Assembly: GCA_938743325.2 (NCBI GenBank)
Contig: OW568872.1
Span: forward strand, 62,001-126,000
Reading direction: 5' to 3'
DNA length: 64,000 bases
Source of the DNA: Pycnococcus provasolii
Lineage: Eukaryota > Chlorophyta > Pseudoscourfieldiophyceae > Pseudoscourfieldiales > Pycnococcaceae
Shown: in pieces, positions 29,310 through 39,079 of the stretch
How positions within the stretch are numbered: the first letter of the stretch is position 1
Layout: each line of letters starts with the position of its first letter
Program-made: the position numbers and the translations under genes
Notes under the pieces: generated by a model
The model's database searches: none
What the model saw: only the letters and a program-made list of their open reading frames with translations
What the model was told of the DNA's origin: nothing

Positions 29310-29378
29310 AGTAAAAGCTTTTTTTTGGTAGTAGCATCCTTGGACGGGAGCTCTGTGTTACACAAGAAAAACAGTATC

Positions 29379-30074
29379 TCACTTCTTCTTGCCACCCTTG
29401 CTCGCCATCTTCTGGTAACGCTGGAAGTCTGTCATTGCCGCCTTCGCCTTGCGCTTCGCAAGCTTCTGTCCCCACGCGCTCGATGCAAACAGGTTGGCGT
29501 AGTCCGCATCCTCCGCCGCGCCAGCCAGCGTCGACTTGTCGGGCATACGTCCAATCTCAACCTTATAGTCTGTCACGCGCGTATCGCGGAGGTGCACCAC
29601 CTGCCGCTTGAAGTTCTTCGACGGCTGGTCGACGAGCATCTTGCTCATGTTGATCACGTCGACGATCACCACCAGCTGTCCCTCGAGCGGTCCGCACTTG
29701 ACGAGAGCCACACGGCCAATCTCAACATATCGCTTGAACTGTGGGTATAGTAGTGTGTGCGTGAGGAAATTGTGAGCCGTGTTCTTTAGCGCGTGTCGCT
29801 CCTCTCTGAGATCTCCCCCTTCCCATTCCATGTTACGTGTGGGAAACAACAACGAAACGCCGCCCGCACGGATAATAACCCGCGCACGACGAGAGCCAAG
29901 CGCGCGCGATGCAGAAACAAGCCTGTAAGGCTCGCCATTTTTCCAGAAGACTGAACAACGAAGACTAAAAAAGGTCAGGTAAGGCAAAGCAGTGGAACGA
30001 CAAAAACAAGAGAAACCCAAACCCTCGAGGCACCACCACCGAAAGAGAAGAAGAAGGAAGAGACGTACCGGCAT
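29379..30074 (-). CDS. 60S ribosomal protein eL14 (two exons)
   Basis: Exon 1 codes only Met-Pro (30069-30074), exon 2 is 29379-29738; the 330-base intron has GTACGT donor and CCCACAG acceptor. The joined product is 121 residues and starts MPFKRYVEIGRVALV, identical in layout to animal and yeast eL14 (MPFKRFVEIGRVALV). Further conserved parts are LVVIVDVINMSKMLVDQP and the C-terminal FQRYQKMASKGGKKK. The protein lies on the solvent face of the large ribosomal subunit. An intron right after the start codon is common in ribosomal-protein genes of several eukaryotes. Confidence 0.93.
   Translation of the reverse strand: MPVRLFLLLLFRWWCLEGLGFSCFCRSTALPYLTFFSLRCSVFWKNGEPYRLVSASRALGSRRARVIIRAGGVSLLFPTRNMEWEGGDLREERHALKNTAHNFLTHTLLYPQFKRYVEIGRVALVKCGPLEGQLVVIVDVINMSKMLVDQPSKNFKRQVVHLRDTRVTDYKVEIGRMPDKSTLAGAAEDADYANLFASSAWGQKLAKRKAKAAMTDFQRYQKMASKGGKKK
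29739..30068 (-). other. Intron of the eL14 gene
   Basis: Placed by ATGCCG|GTACGT and CCCACAG|TTCAAG, which together restore MPFKRYVEIG. Two alternative in-frame starts inside it give no family sequence. Confidence 0.9.
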
Positions 30075-30612
30075 GGCGCAGAAGTATGTCTTCTTCTTCT
30101 GATGCGTGCGTCTGGTCTGGTCGTCCGTCCGTCGCAGGAGAGGAGAAGGGGGGGGGGGGGGGGGAGGACAAAACAAAACGCCGCCGCCCTGCTCCTCCCT
30201 AAATACTGTACACAAAAGGAAAGGGATACCGGTTCGGGTCCCCGTGAAGAAGAAAATCTGCAACAACCCCCAAACTAAACTTATGCAAAATACTAAAATT
30301 CTAACATCTCAAACCCCCAATCACTTGTTCCACCCACTTCTCTCTTCTCTTCTCGACTCGAGTTTCGCCCTACTGTATTGTTCCCATGATTGCTTGCTCC
30401 AGCGAGGTGTTGCCAGCCCCACTTAAGCCCACACAAGCCCACACAAGGTCCACAAGGGGAGGGACAAGGTTGGGCCGCGCCTTGCCTTCTTCGCATACCT
30501 TAACTTGCAGCCTTGCATAATTTTGATTTCAAACCTAACAGGTCGACGTTTCCGTGGCCTGTGTGTGGCGCCACCCATCACATCGCATCGCATCAAAAAC
30601 AACGTTCTCGTG
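30075..30612. promoter_or_regulatory. Upstream region shared by the eL14 and 5-phosphatase genes
   Basis: About 540 bp of promoter and UTR sequence between divergent genes. It holds a run of 17 G around 30148-30165, A/C-rich and C/T-rich stretches, and no gene or telomere-like array. Confidence 0.55.
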
Positions 30613-31743
30613 ATGGCCGCGTACCCTCGCACAAGTCAAAGTCAATACCTTGATCTTGACCCGGAGACGTCGTCGGAGGAGGGCGAGCCGTTCGACCCGC
30701 TCGAAGACCCGTGGACCGCACCGCTCTTCACTTCAGTCAACCACACCGTCAACGCAAATGCGAGCTTGAGGAAGCAGAACTTGACCCCCGCGGGTATGGA
30801 GCCGTCGTCGTCAACAGGCGCAACTCAGCAGCTCAGCTTCGCCAAACCGCTCGCGGTGCGAGTCGTCACGTGGAACTTAAACGAAGCCTTGCCAACCGAC
30901 GTGGACATCAGGAGAGTCGTCGGAGAAGGACTCGGAGTGCACAGCGACGTCGTCGTCGTCGCATCGCAGGAGGGCGTCGCAGCAGCGACGTGGTCCAAAG
31001 CACTCACGGCGGCCATTGAAACTGCGGGCATGCAGCTTGTTAAGGTGGCAATCTGCGCGATGGGGAAAATCAACCTCGCCGTCTTCGCCACCAACGAAGC
31101 GATCGGGCAGTTCGTCGAAGTCAAGACGTCCACCGTGGCCACCGGTGTGGGCAACGTCATGGCCAACAAGGGTGGTGTTGGAATCATGCTCACGCACGTG
31201 GGAGGGGCACGCCTGCTCTTCGTGGGCGCACATCTCGCCGCTCACCAGGACGAGGTGAAGGCGCGCAACGACAGCGCGAAGCGCATCCTCGCCAAGCTTC
31301 GCTTCGACGGACTAGGCAGCGCCGACGCCGACGCCGTCGTGTTCGCGGGTGACCTGAACTACCGCGTGGAGGCGAATCGCAGGGTCGTCGACATGCTTCT
31401 TGGGGACTACGACAAGCAGCTCGCGCTTGAGATCATGCGCCGGAACGACCAGCTTGCACGTGCGAAGGAGGAGAGTCGGTCTATGGCGCTCGCGCCGTTC
31501 GGGGAAGGATTCCTCGGATTCCCGCCCACGTACAAGTTTGACAGAAAGACGGATCGATACGACACGTCGTCCAAGGCGCGCGTTCCGAGCTGGACGGATC
31601 GCATTCTGTTCGCGCCAGACGGCGGCGGAGTTTGGAAGTTGAATAGCTACACGTCCATCGACGCGTGCAAGCACAGCGACCATCGTCCAGTCACAGCAGC
31701 GTTCACGCTCGCCCTGCCCATGAAAGCGGCGGCGGCGGCATAG
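30613..31743 (+). CDS. Inositol polyphosphate 5-phosphatase catalytic domain protein
   Basis: A 376-residue phosphatase removing the 5-phosphate from phosphoinositides or soluble inositol phosphates. Conserved motifs in order: RVVTWNLNEALP, TGVGNVMANKGGVGI, LLFVGAHLAAHQDEVKARN, DAVVFAGDLNYRV, FPPTYKFDRKTDRYDTSSKARVP with SWTDRILF, and KHSDHRPVTAAF. These supply the metal- and phosphate-binding residues, so the enzyme should be active. It is essentially only the catalytic domain plus an 90-residue acidic N-terminus, unlike OCRL/INPP5B with their ASH-RhoGAP tail. ATG at 30613; the sequence upstream has only non-ATG starts. Confidence 0.9.
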   Translation: MAAYPRTSQSQYLDLDPETSSEEGEPFDPLEDPWTAPLFTSVNHTVNANASLRKQNLTPAGMEPSSSTGATQQLSFAKPLAVRVVTWNLNEALPTDVDIRRVVGEGLGVHSDVVVVASQEGVAAATWSKALTAAIETAGMQLVKVAICAMGKINLAVFATNEAIGQFVEVKTSTVATGVGNVMANKGGVGIMLTHVGGARLLFVGAHLAAHQDEVKARNDSAKRILAKLRFDGLGSADADAVVFAGDLNYRVEANRRVVDMLLGDYDKQLALEIMRRNDQLARAKEESRSMALAPFGEGFLGFPPTYKFDRKTDRYDTSSKARVPSWTDRILFAPDGGGVWKLNSYTSIDACKHSDHRPVTAAFTLALPMKAAAAA

Positions 31744-32052
31744 TAATGCCTAGTAAATGTGATAACAACATGTAAAGTAAATATCGAAGATGAAAAATGA
31801 AAGAAATGTGTGATCTTTCAGCCTTGTGTTGATGCACGGTTGGTGGCGAAGGCGACGACAACAATGACAAAAAGTTGCAAGTGGGGCTCTCACGCCGGAC
31901 GCATACGAAAAGCGGCCTGAAAGTAGCTTCGAAACCAGCGCCATGTATAAAAACGCACTGCTGAATGGTGAACGTGAATGGTGTGAATGGACGACCGTTA
32001 GAAAAAGTAAAGTACACTCCATTACTGAACGAGGGATCTCAGCATTTCAGCC
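31744..32052. other. Convergent 3' spacer containing a dispersed repeat
   Basis: Downstream sequence of the 5-phosphatase gene and of the minus-strand EEP gene. It contains the second copy of the dispersed repeat (31927-32037). Confidence 0.6.
31927..32037. repeat. Dispersed repeat, copy 2
   Basis: Aligns with 4249-4383 at roughly three quarters identity by eye, same orientation, and ends 16 bases from the stop of the minus-strand EEP gene. Confidence 0.65.
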
Positions 32053-33636
32053 TTACGGTTGCGGATTGAGGCTCAGGTCGCAGTAGACGGGAACGTGGTC
32101 GGACGGACACTCCGACGGCCACTCGCCACTCATCGCCGCGCCGTGGATTGAGCCAGCCGCGACACAGCACAGCTCGCCGGGAAGGGTATTCTCGCACTCC
32201 AACGGCGCCAACGTGCACGTAGGAGCAGCCCTCGACGTTGCGAGATCTCGGGCATCCCAGTCGCCCTCCTCGATGTTCATCGTGTCACGCACGCGGCTGT
32301 ACGCAGATGCCATCGTCTCGACGTCAAACCACGAGCGGAAGTCGGCAAGAGCAATCTCGCAGCTGTCATCGCAGCTGTCTCGTTCTGACAAGCCGTTGAA
32401 TATCTCGTCAATCTCGTGAGGCAGCAGGCCGATCGAGCCTTCACCCGTGCAGCCGAGGCGCTCAACCATCGCTCGAAACTCCGAGATGTCCATCACGCCG
32501 TTGCGATTGTCATCGAATGCCGAGAAAGCCTCGTCGGTTGTGCATACTCCGTCCTGCACGAGCTGCGCTTCCATCATCGCGACGACCGCGCGACGCCAAT
32601 CAGCGGCTAAGTCCTTCGTATCTGCCACGGACGGGTTCAGCACGAGAACGTGATCTACGCCAACAAGCTCGCCGTGATGGTTCACGTGGCTGATCCATTC
32701 GTCCGTCTCTTCGTCGTCTGTACTGCTGATGCCACACGATTTCAGTGCACTCACCCATCCCTGCGAACGCAAAAAGCGCTGCACGCGACCTCTCTCGCTT
32801 CCGTTCCAGTCGCCGAGAGCGACGAACGGGATGTTCGGCTGGCGCCACGCCTCCAGAAACTCTAGCAGTTTGAACGTCTCGCGCAGTCGGATGACGGTGG
32901 AGTTGGCGTTGTGCGGGAAGAGCAGGTGCAGGTTGACTACGGCAACTTGCCCTCCCCCGTGAAGCTTGAGCCACACAAGCTGAGCGGTACGGTCACCGCA
33001 GTCGTTGAAAGGTATGTCCACCTGGTCGATGACCTGCGCGAACGACCTTCTTGTTGCGGTTAGGAGTCCGTCTTCACGCGCATTCCAGTGCGACGTACGT
33101 TTGGTAGTGTACGTGTCGTACCCCGCTTCGTCAAGTGCTTGTTTGAGAATGTCCGTCGCCTCCTCGTTTGCGAGCCAAACTTCTTGGAGGCACAGAACGT
33201 CCGCGTTTGTTTGCTTGAGGTCGTGTACGACGCGTGCGAGTCGACTCTTCCAGCCGTCTTCGTCCTCGGACTCGCGTGCGTTTCCCATTCTCCGGTATGC
33301 CGGGCACAGGATATTGTAGGTTGCGACACGAAACTCAGCCAGGGAGCCTAATGGCTGATCAGCCAGGTTTGTCGTAATAGTCTTGACCTGTTGTTTTTCC
33401 GCCTGAGATGAGCCTTTCGGTGACAGTGACGACGACGACAAACTTGTCGCATTTCTCCTGGGGACGACCCGGGGACGACGCTGCGCCGCCCTGTTATATG
33501 AGAGTTTATCTGAGAGCCGGAAGCGGGACCCACTGTTATTACGCGGATGACGAAGACATGGCAAGTGCCCATGAGTATTCCCAACATGAGAAGTATGGAG
33601 GTTGATGGAGTTGACCTTAAAGGTAGGTGTGAGCAT
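32053..33636 (-). CDS. Endonuclease/exonuclease/phosphatase-family enzyme with EF-hand insert
   Basis: A 527-residue protein resembling the plant calcium-binding EEP family (Arabidopsis At5g54130 type). The EEP fold begins at about residue 115 with ATYNILCPAYRR, then LCLQEVW, VVNLHLLFPHN, VALGDWNGSERGRVQRFL, the central SHVNHHGELVGVDHVLV, and finishes with PSDHVPVYCDLS at the very end. A pair of EF-hand-like regions is inserted between them: loop DDNRNGVMDISE, and a weaker one before FRSWF. Ca2+ may thus control activity; substrate unknown. Residues 1-110 are Arg/Ser-rich and may be a targeting peptide (MLTPTFKVNSINLH start). The ATG at 33636 is used; upstream frame is open only from non-ATG codons. 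Confidence 0.82.
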   Translation of the reverse strand: MLTPTFKVNSINLHTSHVGNTHGHLPCLRHPRNNSGSRFRLSDKLSYNRAAQRRPRVVPRRNATSLSSSSLSPKGSSQAEKQQVKTITTNLADQPLGSLAEFRVATYNILCPAYRRMGNARESEDEDGWKSRLARVVHDLKQTNADVLCLQEVWLANEEATDILKQALDEAGYDTYTTKRTSHWNAREDGLLTATRRSFAQVIDQVDIPFNDCGDRTAQLVWLKLHGGGQVAVVNLHLLFPHNANSTVIRLRETFKLLEFLEAWRQPNIPFVALGDWNGSERGRVQRFLRSQGWVSALKSCGISSTDDEETDEWISHVNHHGELVGVDHVLVLNPSVADTKDLAADWRRAVVAMMEAQLVQDGVCTTDEAFSAFDDNRNGVMDISEFRAMVERLGCTGEGSIGLLPHEIDEIFNGLSERDSCDDSCEIALADFRSWFDVETMASAYSRVRDTMNIEEGDWDARDLATSRAAPTCTLAPLECENTLPGELCCVAAGSIHGAAMSGEWPSECPSDHVPVYCDLSLNPQP

Positions 33637-33811
33637 GGTGGTCGCAAAAGAGACGAGTAGAACTATGAGAACGCCTGACACTGTTGTGTAGTAACAACTC
33701 CACAGTCCACAGGCGTGTTTGCAAGGCGAATAAAAATAAAATAAAATAAGATACGATGTCGGATACTCCCGGGGAGAAGAAGGATAGCGTGAACTGAGGG
33801 TAGGAAGGACG

Positions 33812-34466
33812 TGGCAATTCAATCAAGGGGAAATAACACTGGGGAGTTCACTCCCCCCTTTTCGGGAGGACGAGCTGTCCGGTAGGGTTTTGCTTTTTCC
33901 CGACCAAACGCATGGTTCCTCCCTCCCCCCTCCCCCGACTCACCCCATCTCATGGCAGTGCGCGCAGCGCGGCGAGGCACGCGCCGTGAGGCATGCGCGG
34001 CGCGTAGCGACGCCCATGCGCGTCATGTTGAGCTCGTTCGGTCAGGTAGGAGTATTCCTACACAGTGACACCGCCCATGCTCAATCGGCGCGCTTACGCG
34101 ACGCGCGCATGGGGAGCGAGCTACGCGCGCGTAGACCTACGCGGGCACGCGTGCCATCTTCGGCGAGATGTTTGGGTATGTTCCGGAGATGTTCTCGTTA
34201 GTTTGAAAGTTGAATGCGAAAGTATAAGCACTAACTAAAAAAGTTACGGAGCCAGAAATGTACACATTAGGACCCGATTTTGAGTTACGCACAATTGTTT
34301 GCGCCAGACGCGCCAGCGGACGCCATTGCGACCAATTGCCCCGTTCAGACTGAAAACCCCTACTCCCCAAGGTCTCCAAAAACAAACCCCTACGGGACAG
34401 CTCAGCTCCTCGAAGGAATAGTGGGAGTGAACTCCCCATTGTTATTTCCCCTTGATTCAATGTGGC
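33812..34466. mobile_element. Inverted-repeat element, possible non-autonomous DNA transposon (MITE-like)
   Basis: The left arm (33812-33897) and right arm (34381-34466) are inverted copies of about 86 bp. Shared parts are TTCAATCAAGGGGAAATAAC, GGGGAGTTCACTCCC, GAGCTGTCC and GGTTTGTTTTT or GGGTTTTGCTTTTT. The inner 480 bp are unrelated to either arm and GC-rich (MluI/BssHII-like CGCG patches). No transposase frame is present. I found no convincing target-site duplication, so the ends are approximate. Confidence 0.6.
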
Positions 34467-34532
34467 AACCAACCACACTGTGTCTGTGTTGTGCCAGTGA
34501 TGATGGGGTGCACTCCTCACCGGGATCCCACA

Positions 34533-34730
34533 AAACCAAACCCCGAACCAAAACCCGAACCAAAACCCGAACCAAACCCCGAACCAAACCCCGAACCAAA
34601 ACCCGAACCAAAACCCGAACCAAAACCCGAATTTAAACCCGAACCAAAACCCGAACCAAAACCCGAACCAAACCCCGAACCAAAACCCGAACCAAAACCC
34701 GAACTTCAAACCCCGAACCAAACCCCGAGT
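34533..34730. repeat. 12-bp minisatellite
   Basis: About sixteen copies of a 12-bp unit (consensus AAAACCCGAACC, with 11-bp variants). It resembles a mutated CCCTAAA-type telomere motif, and encodes EPKP in one frame. It lies 175 bp upstream of the SUN gene start. Confidence 0.95.
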
Positions 34731-34905
34731 TTACCGCCTGTCGCATATACTTTCTCAGGTGTGTCCAAGTCTCGCCTCGCCAGGTGGAGGGAGGTGGGGC
34801 GCGTCCGTCCGTCCATCCGTGTGTTTGTTTCGGGCAATCCCTGCCGCGTTTTTGTTTGCCAATTTTCCTCGTCGACCTCAGCGGACCTTGGCGTCTTGGG
34901 TCCCG

Positions 34906-37644
34906 ATGGCCACTCCCTCTCATCTGCACACCTGGTGGCCGTTCAGGAGAAGAAGAAGAGGAGGAGGAGTTGGAGTTGGAGTTTTCATGAGCACTTCAGA
35001 TGTACGTATGTCCCCTTCATTTTCTTGTGGCTTCGAGAGTGGTCGGGTGGCGTTTTCCTCCTCAAAGCGACTCAGATCGCACGGTCTTTGTCAGCTCAGT
35101 CCTCAAACAACGCGTCGCCTACGACTCTCTCGCAGGGTCTCGTTTGCTCTCATCGCTCTCATCGTCGCGACGATCGGGATCGTAGGCAGCAACTCGGTGG
35201 TAGGTGCCGCCGCGACGGCTTCTTCCGACGGCATGATTCGAATACCCACGAAGGAAGACGTGCCAGCGCGTGAAGATGCAACAACTCTCGTAACCACAAC
35301 CGCACCAGCGGGGCACGCCACCGCCAACACCGCCAACACCGCCTCCTCTTCCACGTCCACCTCCGTCGCCACAACCACAACCACAACCACCACAACCGCC
35401 GACGCCGACGCCACCACCACCACCGATGCAGCCGCTAACCGTATGCACCCGACGCACTCGTCAACAGCACAACAGCACCAGTCTCTGGTATCTTGGCGAC
35501 TGTGGAACAACAACTGGTCCAATCCCACGTCAACCAGCGAATATAATCCAAAAGAAAGGACAGATATCAGCACAAACGCGAATAGCGGAGATATATGCGT
35601 GCTGGAAGTTGACGACGACCACAGAAGCCACGACGACGACGACGACGACAAAATAAGTCCTCCCAACGTCACAGACAAGACGACTACACACGACCAAAAA
35701 CCTGTCGTCGACACACCACCATCACCACCGCCGCCGCCGCCGCCGCCAGCACAGCCAACGCCTCCAGAAGAACTGCCTACACTACAAACACAAAGAGGGG
35801 CGCCTGCCCTTCAAAAGGACAAACGTGTCAACTACGCGAGCGACAAGAACGGCGCGCGCGTCGTCGCCACGAATCCTGGCGCGAGAGGAGCCAAAGGACT
35901 CGTGACGGAAAATAAGGACCACTACATGATCACGGAATGCAGTGCACGCCAGTGGTTCGTCGTCGAACTCAGCCAGGAGGTACATGCGGAGACCGTCACG
36001 CTAGCAAATTACGAGTTCTACAGCAGCACCGTTCGTGTGTTCCAGGTGCTCGGCACGCAGGAAACGCCAACGTACGACGACGGCGTCTCCGTTTTCACGG
36101 GTCAGGACGACGAGGTTTCGTCGGATGACAAGGCGACGGGTCTTGCGGCTCCAGGAACCGAGGGAGGTGCTTCGTCTGGAAAGAACAATGATAAAATGCT
36201 CACAGCTTCAGATGGAGCCGAGGTGTGGAGACGAGAAGCGGGTGGAGGTGTAGAATGGATTGATATGGGAACATTCGAGGTGGAGGAGGGCGAGCTTCAC
36301 TCGCCTTTCAGCTTCTCGCTCACGAAGCCGGCGTGGGTGCGCTACATCCAAATGCGAGTTCTCGAGCACGAGGGCACCGAGCGATTCTGCACGCTCTCGC
36401 TGATTCGCGTGCACGGATACAACGTCGTGGAAAGCCTGCAGCGTGAAATGGAAACGGTGAATGTGCCAGTGACTGACGCACAACCATCCACGACGGAGCC
36501 TGAACCTGAGATGGTTGCGGTGGATGCAACCATCACGGATGAGGGTGGCGTTGGTGCAGGCGGCACGCCGGACTGGACGACGGAGGAGTCAGAGGCACTG
36601 GCCACGGCCGCAGCTTCGGCTGCAGCGGCGGCGGCGGAGGCGGCGGCACCATCGGCGACGGCGGTGGCCACGTCAGCTTCGCCAGGTGACGACGCCGACG
36701 CGCCAATCCAGAATGCCGCGGCTGATCCTTCCACAGACGCGCCGATTGAAGATCAAGCGGAGATGCCCGTTCATGACATGTCCACTGTGTCGCCGCCACC
36801 GCCACCGTCGTTGTCGATGTCGCCGACACCACCCGCTGATGCTGCCGTTGACAAGACCGTGGCGGAATCTCCCGCTCAGGTGAGCAGCGCCGCCCCACCG
36901 GCGATGGCTGCAGATTCAGCGGAGCGACCTGTGAAGTCTATCGAGCAAGCGCCGTCGTCACCATCAACCGCACCTCCGACCGCGGCGTCCCCCTCGACAA
37001 TGCCAGGGAACAATGCAACTTCTCCCGAAGCTGCGTCGGGAGCGCCGCCGCCAAATGCGTCGACAACAGGCATGAATGCAACGGTGCCGAACGCCTCGCC
37101 GGTGAATACGTCCACCTCATCAACCAACTCGTCGAACACGACGGTGGCAAAGAATGCCACTGCGGCGGCGGCGGCGACGGCAGCGACGGCAGTGCCGACA
37201 CAGCCAGAAACAAAGCTTTCAGCTTCCTCGGTGACAGGTACCGGTGGAGCAGGATCTGTGCCATCTGCGGGCGCGATGGCTGCTGCCGCGGTGGCTGCTG
37301 GTGCAGGCACAAAGGGTGGCTCCATGCTCTCGCCCAACTCGCATTCTCCAGCTCTGCTCGACCTGCTTGTGAAGAAACTTCGTGCACTCGAGGAGAAGGC
37401 TGCTGTCGCTTCAGCGAAGCTCGTTGAGCTCGATGGTGCCACACAGTCGCTAGCCAAGACGAATGCACGGCTTGAGGAGCTCCAGAATACCCTTTCAGTC
37501 GCTGACGAGGAAAGAGCGTCAATGCGTCGCGAGATCAGGCTCTGGAAGGCGCGTGAAAGCGCGCTGCTTAGTGCACTTCTGTTTTCTATGGCAATCGCCA
37601 TTGTTTCCTGCTTTTGGCCTAGGATTGCTCATTCAGTAACGTAG
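34906..37644 (+). CDS. SUN-domain membrane protein (mid-SUN/Slp1-Opt type)
   Basis: A 912-residue protein. An N-terminal membrane segment ([18 protein letters not shown], about residues 80-97) is followed by a Thr/Ala-rich lumenal region, the SUN domain at about 300-505 and a long disordered Ala/Pro/Ser/Thr-rich stretch, then a coiled coil (about 820-880) and a C-terminal membrane segment ([18 protein letters not shown]). SUN motifs visible are [39 protein letters not shown] and [15 protein letters not shown]; a charged insert splits the domain. This is the mid-SUN type (plant SUN3-5, yeast Slp1), linked to ER and nuclear-envelope protein quality control, rather than the LINC type. Start could also be the ATG at 34987. 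Membrane topology is inferred from hydrophobicity. Confidence 0.85.
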   Translation: MATPSHLHTWWPFRRRRRGGGVGVGVFMSTSDVRMSPSFSCGFESGRVAFSSSKRLRSHGLCQLSPQTTRRLRLSRRVSFALIALIVATIGIVGSNSVVGAAATASSDGMIRIPTKEDVPAREDATTLVTTTAPAGHATANTANTASSSTSTSVATTTTTTTTTADADATTTTDAAANRMHPTHSSTAQQHQSLVSWRLWNNNWSNPTSTSEYNPKERTDISTNANSGDICVLEVDDDHRSHDDDDDDKISPPNVTDKTTTHDQKPVVDTPPSPPPPPPPPAQPTPPEELPTLQTQRGAPALQKDKRVNYASDKNGARVVATNPGARGAKGLVTENKDHYMITECSARQWFVVELSQEVHAETVTLANYEFYSSTVRVFQVLGTQETPTYDDGVSVFTGQDDEVSSDDKATGLAAPGTEGGASSGKNNDKMLTASDGAEVWRREAGGGVEWIDMGTFEVEEGELHSPFSFSLTKPAWVRYIQMRVLEHEGTERFCTLSLIRVHGYNVVESLQREMETVNVPVTDAQPSTTEPEPEMVAVDATITDEGGVGAGGTPDWTTEESEALATAAASAAAAAAEAAAPSATAVATSASPGDDADAPIQNAAADPSTDAPIEDQAEMPVHDMSTVSPPPPPSLSMSPTPPADAAVDKTVAESPAQVSSAAPPAMAADSAERPVKSIEQAPSSPSTAPPTAASPSTMPGNNATSPEAASGAPPPNASTTGMNATVPNASPVNTSTSSTNSSNTTVAKNATAAAAATAATAVPTQPETKLSASSVTGTGGAGSVPSAGAMAAAAVAAGAGTKGGSMLSPNSHSPALLDLLVKKLRALEEKAAVASAKLVELDGATQSLAKTNARLEELQNTLSVADEERASMRREIRLWKARESALLSALLFSMAIAIVSCFWPRIAHSVT

Positions 37645-37816
37645 TAGATTGTTTTTTTTTCAGCGGTCGTTCATTCACACTATTCACAAACTACATGACT
37701 GCATGACTATGATACTCAAAATTAATATTTACACAACAACACACAACACACGTGTATGTACCTGTGCATTCACAATTCGAAAGGAAATACAAAAGCAGAA
37801 TGTACACACATAATTG

Positions 37817-38857
37817 TTACAGGTCGTCGCCGCTCGACTCGTCTTCACCTTCGTCGTCGTCGTCGTCGTCGTTATCAAACAGCCAGCCGTCTAATGTCAT
37901 GGGATTCGAAGAAGATGCAGCTTCGGTGGATGATTGTTCGGATTGCCTCTGGAAGCGCTCTCGCACGTCACGCTGCACTGCGCGAGCGGCACGCTCCGTT
38001 GCTGTTCGAAATGCGCGTCCAGCGACGTGGCGCGCCGATTCACCACGCCGCTCGCACGCATCTCTCACCAACGAGCATGCGCGCTCGTGAGCTTCCTCGA
38101 TCCGTGAAATTTGGGCTCTGGCACGATCAGCTGCCCCCGCCGCTTCTAGCCGCGTGGCCGTTGACTCCAGTGTGTCGAATGCACCTTCGCTATCGAGGAT
38201 GTTTTCGCTGCTCGCCATCGACGCCTCGACTGCAGCCGCGTGCTCGCGTAGTCGCTGCGTACACTCGCGTATGCGCTCTGCCGCGCGCTCCGTCGCGGTG
38301 GCTGCCGCGGCTGTGACGTCCGCGCGCACGCGGTGGAAGTGCTCTGGTGTTGCGCGTTGTTTCCTCGCGTCAGGTCCGAGTGCTTCGACAATGACGTCTG
38401 CAACGGTCTCAAGCGTTGATGCAGGTAAGCGTGCGCACCACGCCACCTCTGGAAATCTCGCGTGCGCCTTTTCGTTGTCCTCCTTGATTTGCCTTTTCGC
38501 TTGTTGGACTCTTGCCTGCAGCGCATCGTACACGCCTTGGCTCTTGTTGCACTCTTCGTCGTACTTCGCCTCCGCACGTCGTGCGCGCGTGTACTCAGAC
38601 GCCTTGAATTCGCCCGCGAGCGATCGTCGTGCTCCCCCGGCAGACACTCCCTTCTCCGCTGCGACCGCGTTACTGTCGCCACCGCCCACGCTGGTTGGTG
38701 CTGATGGAAGTTTGCTGGCCAAGTTTCTTCGTCGAAGTTCGAGTCTGACAATGAGACGAGCAGTCACGAGCGCGTCTAGATCGAGTTTGTTCTTCTCTTC
38801 CGACGGCACACTACTGCGAGGAGTGCTTCGTTGTGGCGAGTCATACGCATACGGCAT
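37817..38857 (-). CDS. Coiled-coil protein of unknown function
   Basis: A 346-residue charged protein, mostly helical and rich in Ala/Arg/Glu. Long predicted coiled-coil stretches run from about 95 to 315. The first 40 residues are Ser/Pro-rich, the C-terminal 20 are almost entirely acidic (DNDDDDDDEGEDESSGDD). No domain is recognised. A stretch reading LDLDALVTARLIVRLELRRRNLASK (split here as LDLDALVTARLIV plus RLELRRRNLASK) is the most sequence-specific part and a good search query. The ATG at 38857 is preceded by stops or non-ATG frame; a telomere-like array lies 105 bp upstream, shared with the next gene. Confidence 0.65.
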   Translation of the reverse strand: MPYAYDSPQRSTPRSSVPSEEKNKLDLDALVTARLIVRLELRRRNLASKLPSAPTSVGGGDSNAVAAEKGVSAGGARRSLAGEFKASEYTRARRAEAKYDEECNKSQGVYDALQARVQQAKRQIKEDNEKAHARFPEVAWCARLPASTLETVADVIVEALGPDARKQRATPEHFHRVRADVTAAAATATERAAERIRECTQRLREHAAAVEASMASSENILDSEGAFDTLESTATRLEAAGAADRARAQISRIEEAHERACSLVRDACERRGESARHVAGRAFRTATERAARAVQRDVRERFQRQSEQSSTEAASSSNPMTLDGWLFDNDDDDDDEGEDESSGDDL

Positions 38858-38961
38858 GAAGCAGCCTGGTGAGCTTGCCAAATATGGTGCGCTCGAAGAG
38901 AGGGATTGAGATCCGGTCACCCGGGCGAGTAGAAAGGGAGTTGAATTCACTAACCCCGAAT

Positions 38962-39000
38962 GGGTTAGGGTTAGGGTTACGGTTAGGGTTAGGGTTAGGG
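38962..39000. repeat. Interstitial telomere-like array (TTAGGG)
   Basis: Six TTAGGG-like units (one TTACGG), located between divergent genes: 105 bp from the start at 38857 and 80 bp from the start at 39080. Confidence 0.95.
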
Positions 39001-39079
39001 CCTCTGTTTTTGGTTTTTCGTTTTCTCCCCCCACGTCATCCCCTTTTTTGGCATTTCCCCAAACATCCTTGTTGTTGCC

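Larger units (their letters stand above)
33637..34905. other. 1.3-kb non-genic region with inverted-repeat element and minisatellite
   Basis: Upstream sequence of two divergent genes. It contains the inverted-repeat element at 33812-34466 and the 12-bp minisatellite at 34533-34730; the rest is ordinary promoter-like sequence. Open frames here code repeats such as (EPKP)n and are not considered genes. Confidence 0.6.

Noticed and set aside
34452-35273. Open frame coding repeated EPKP units upstream of the SUN gene
   Set aside because: It is the translation of the 12-bp minisatellite; both strands are open over it, and there is no ATG-driven conserved domain.
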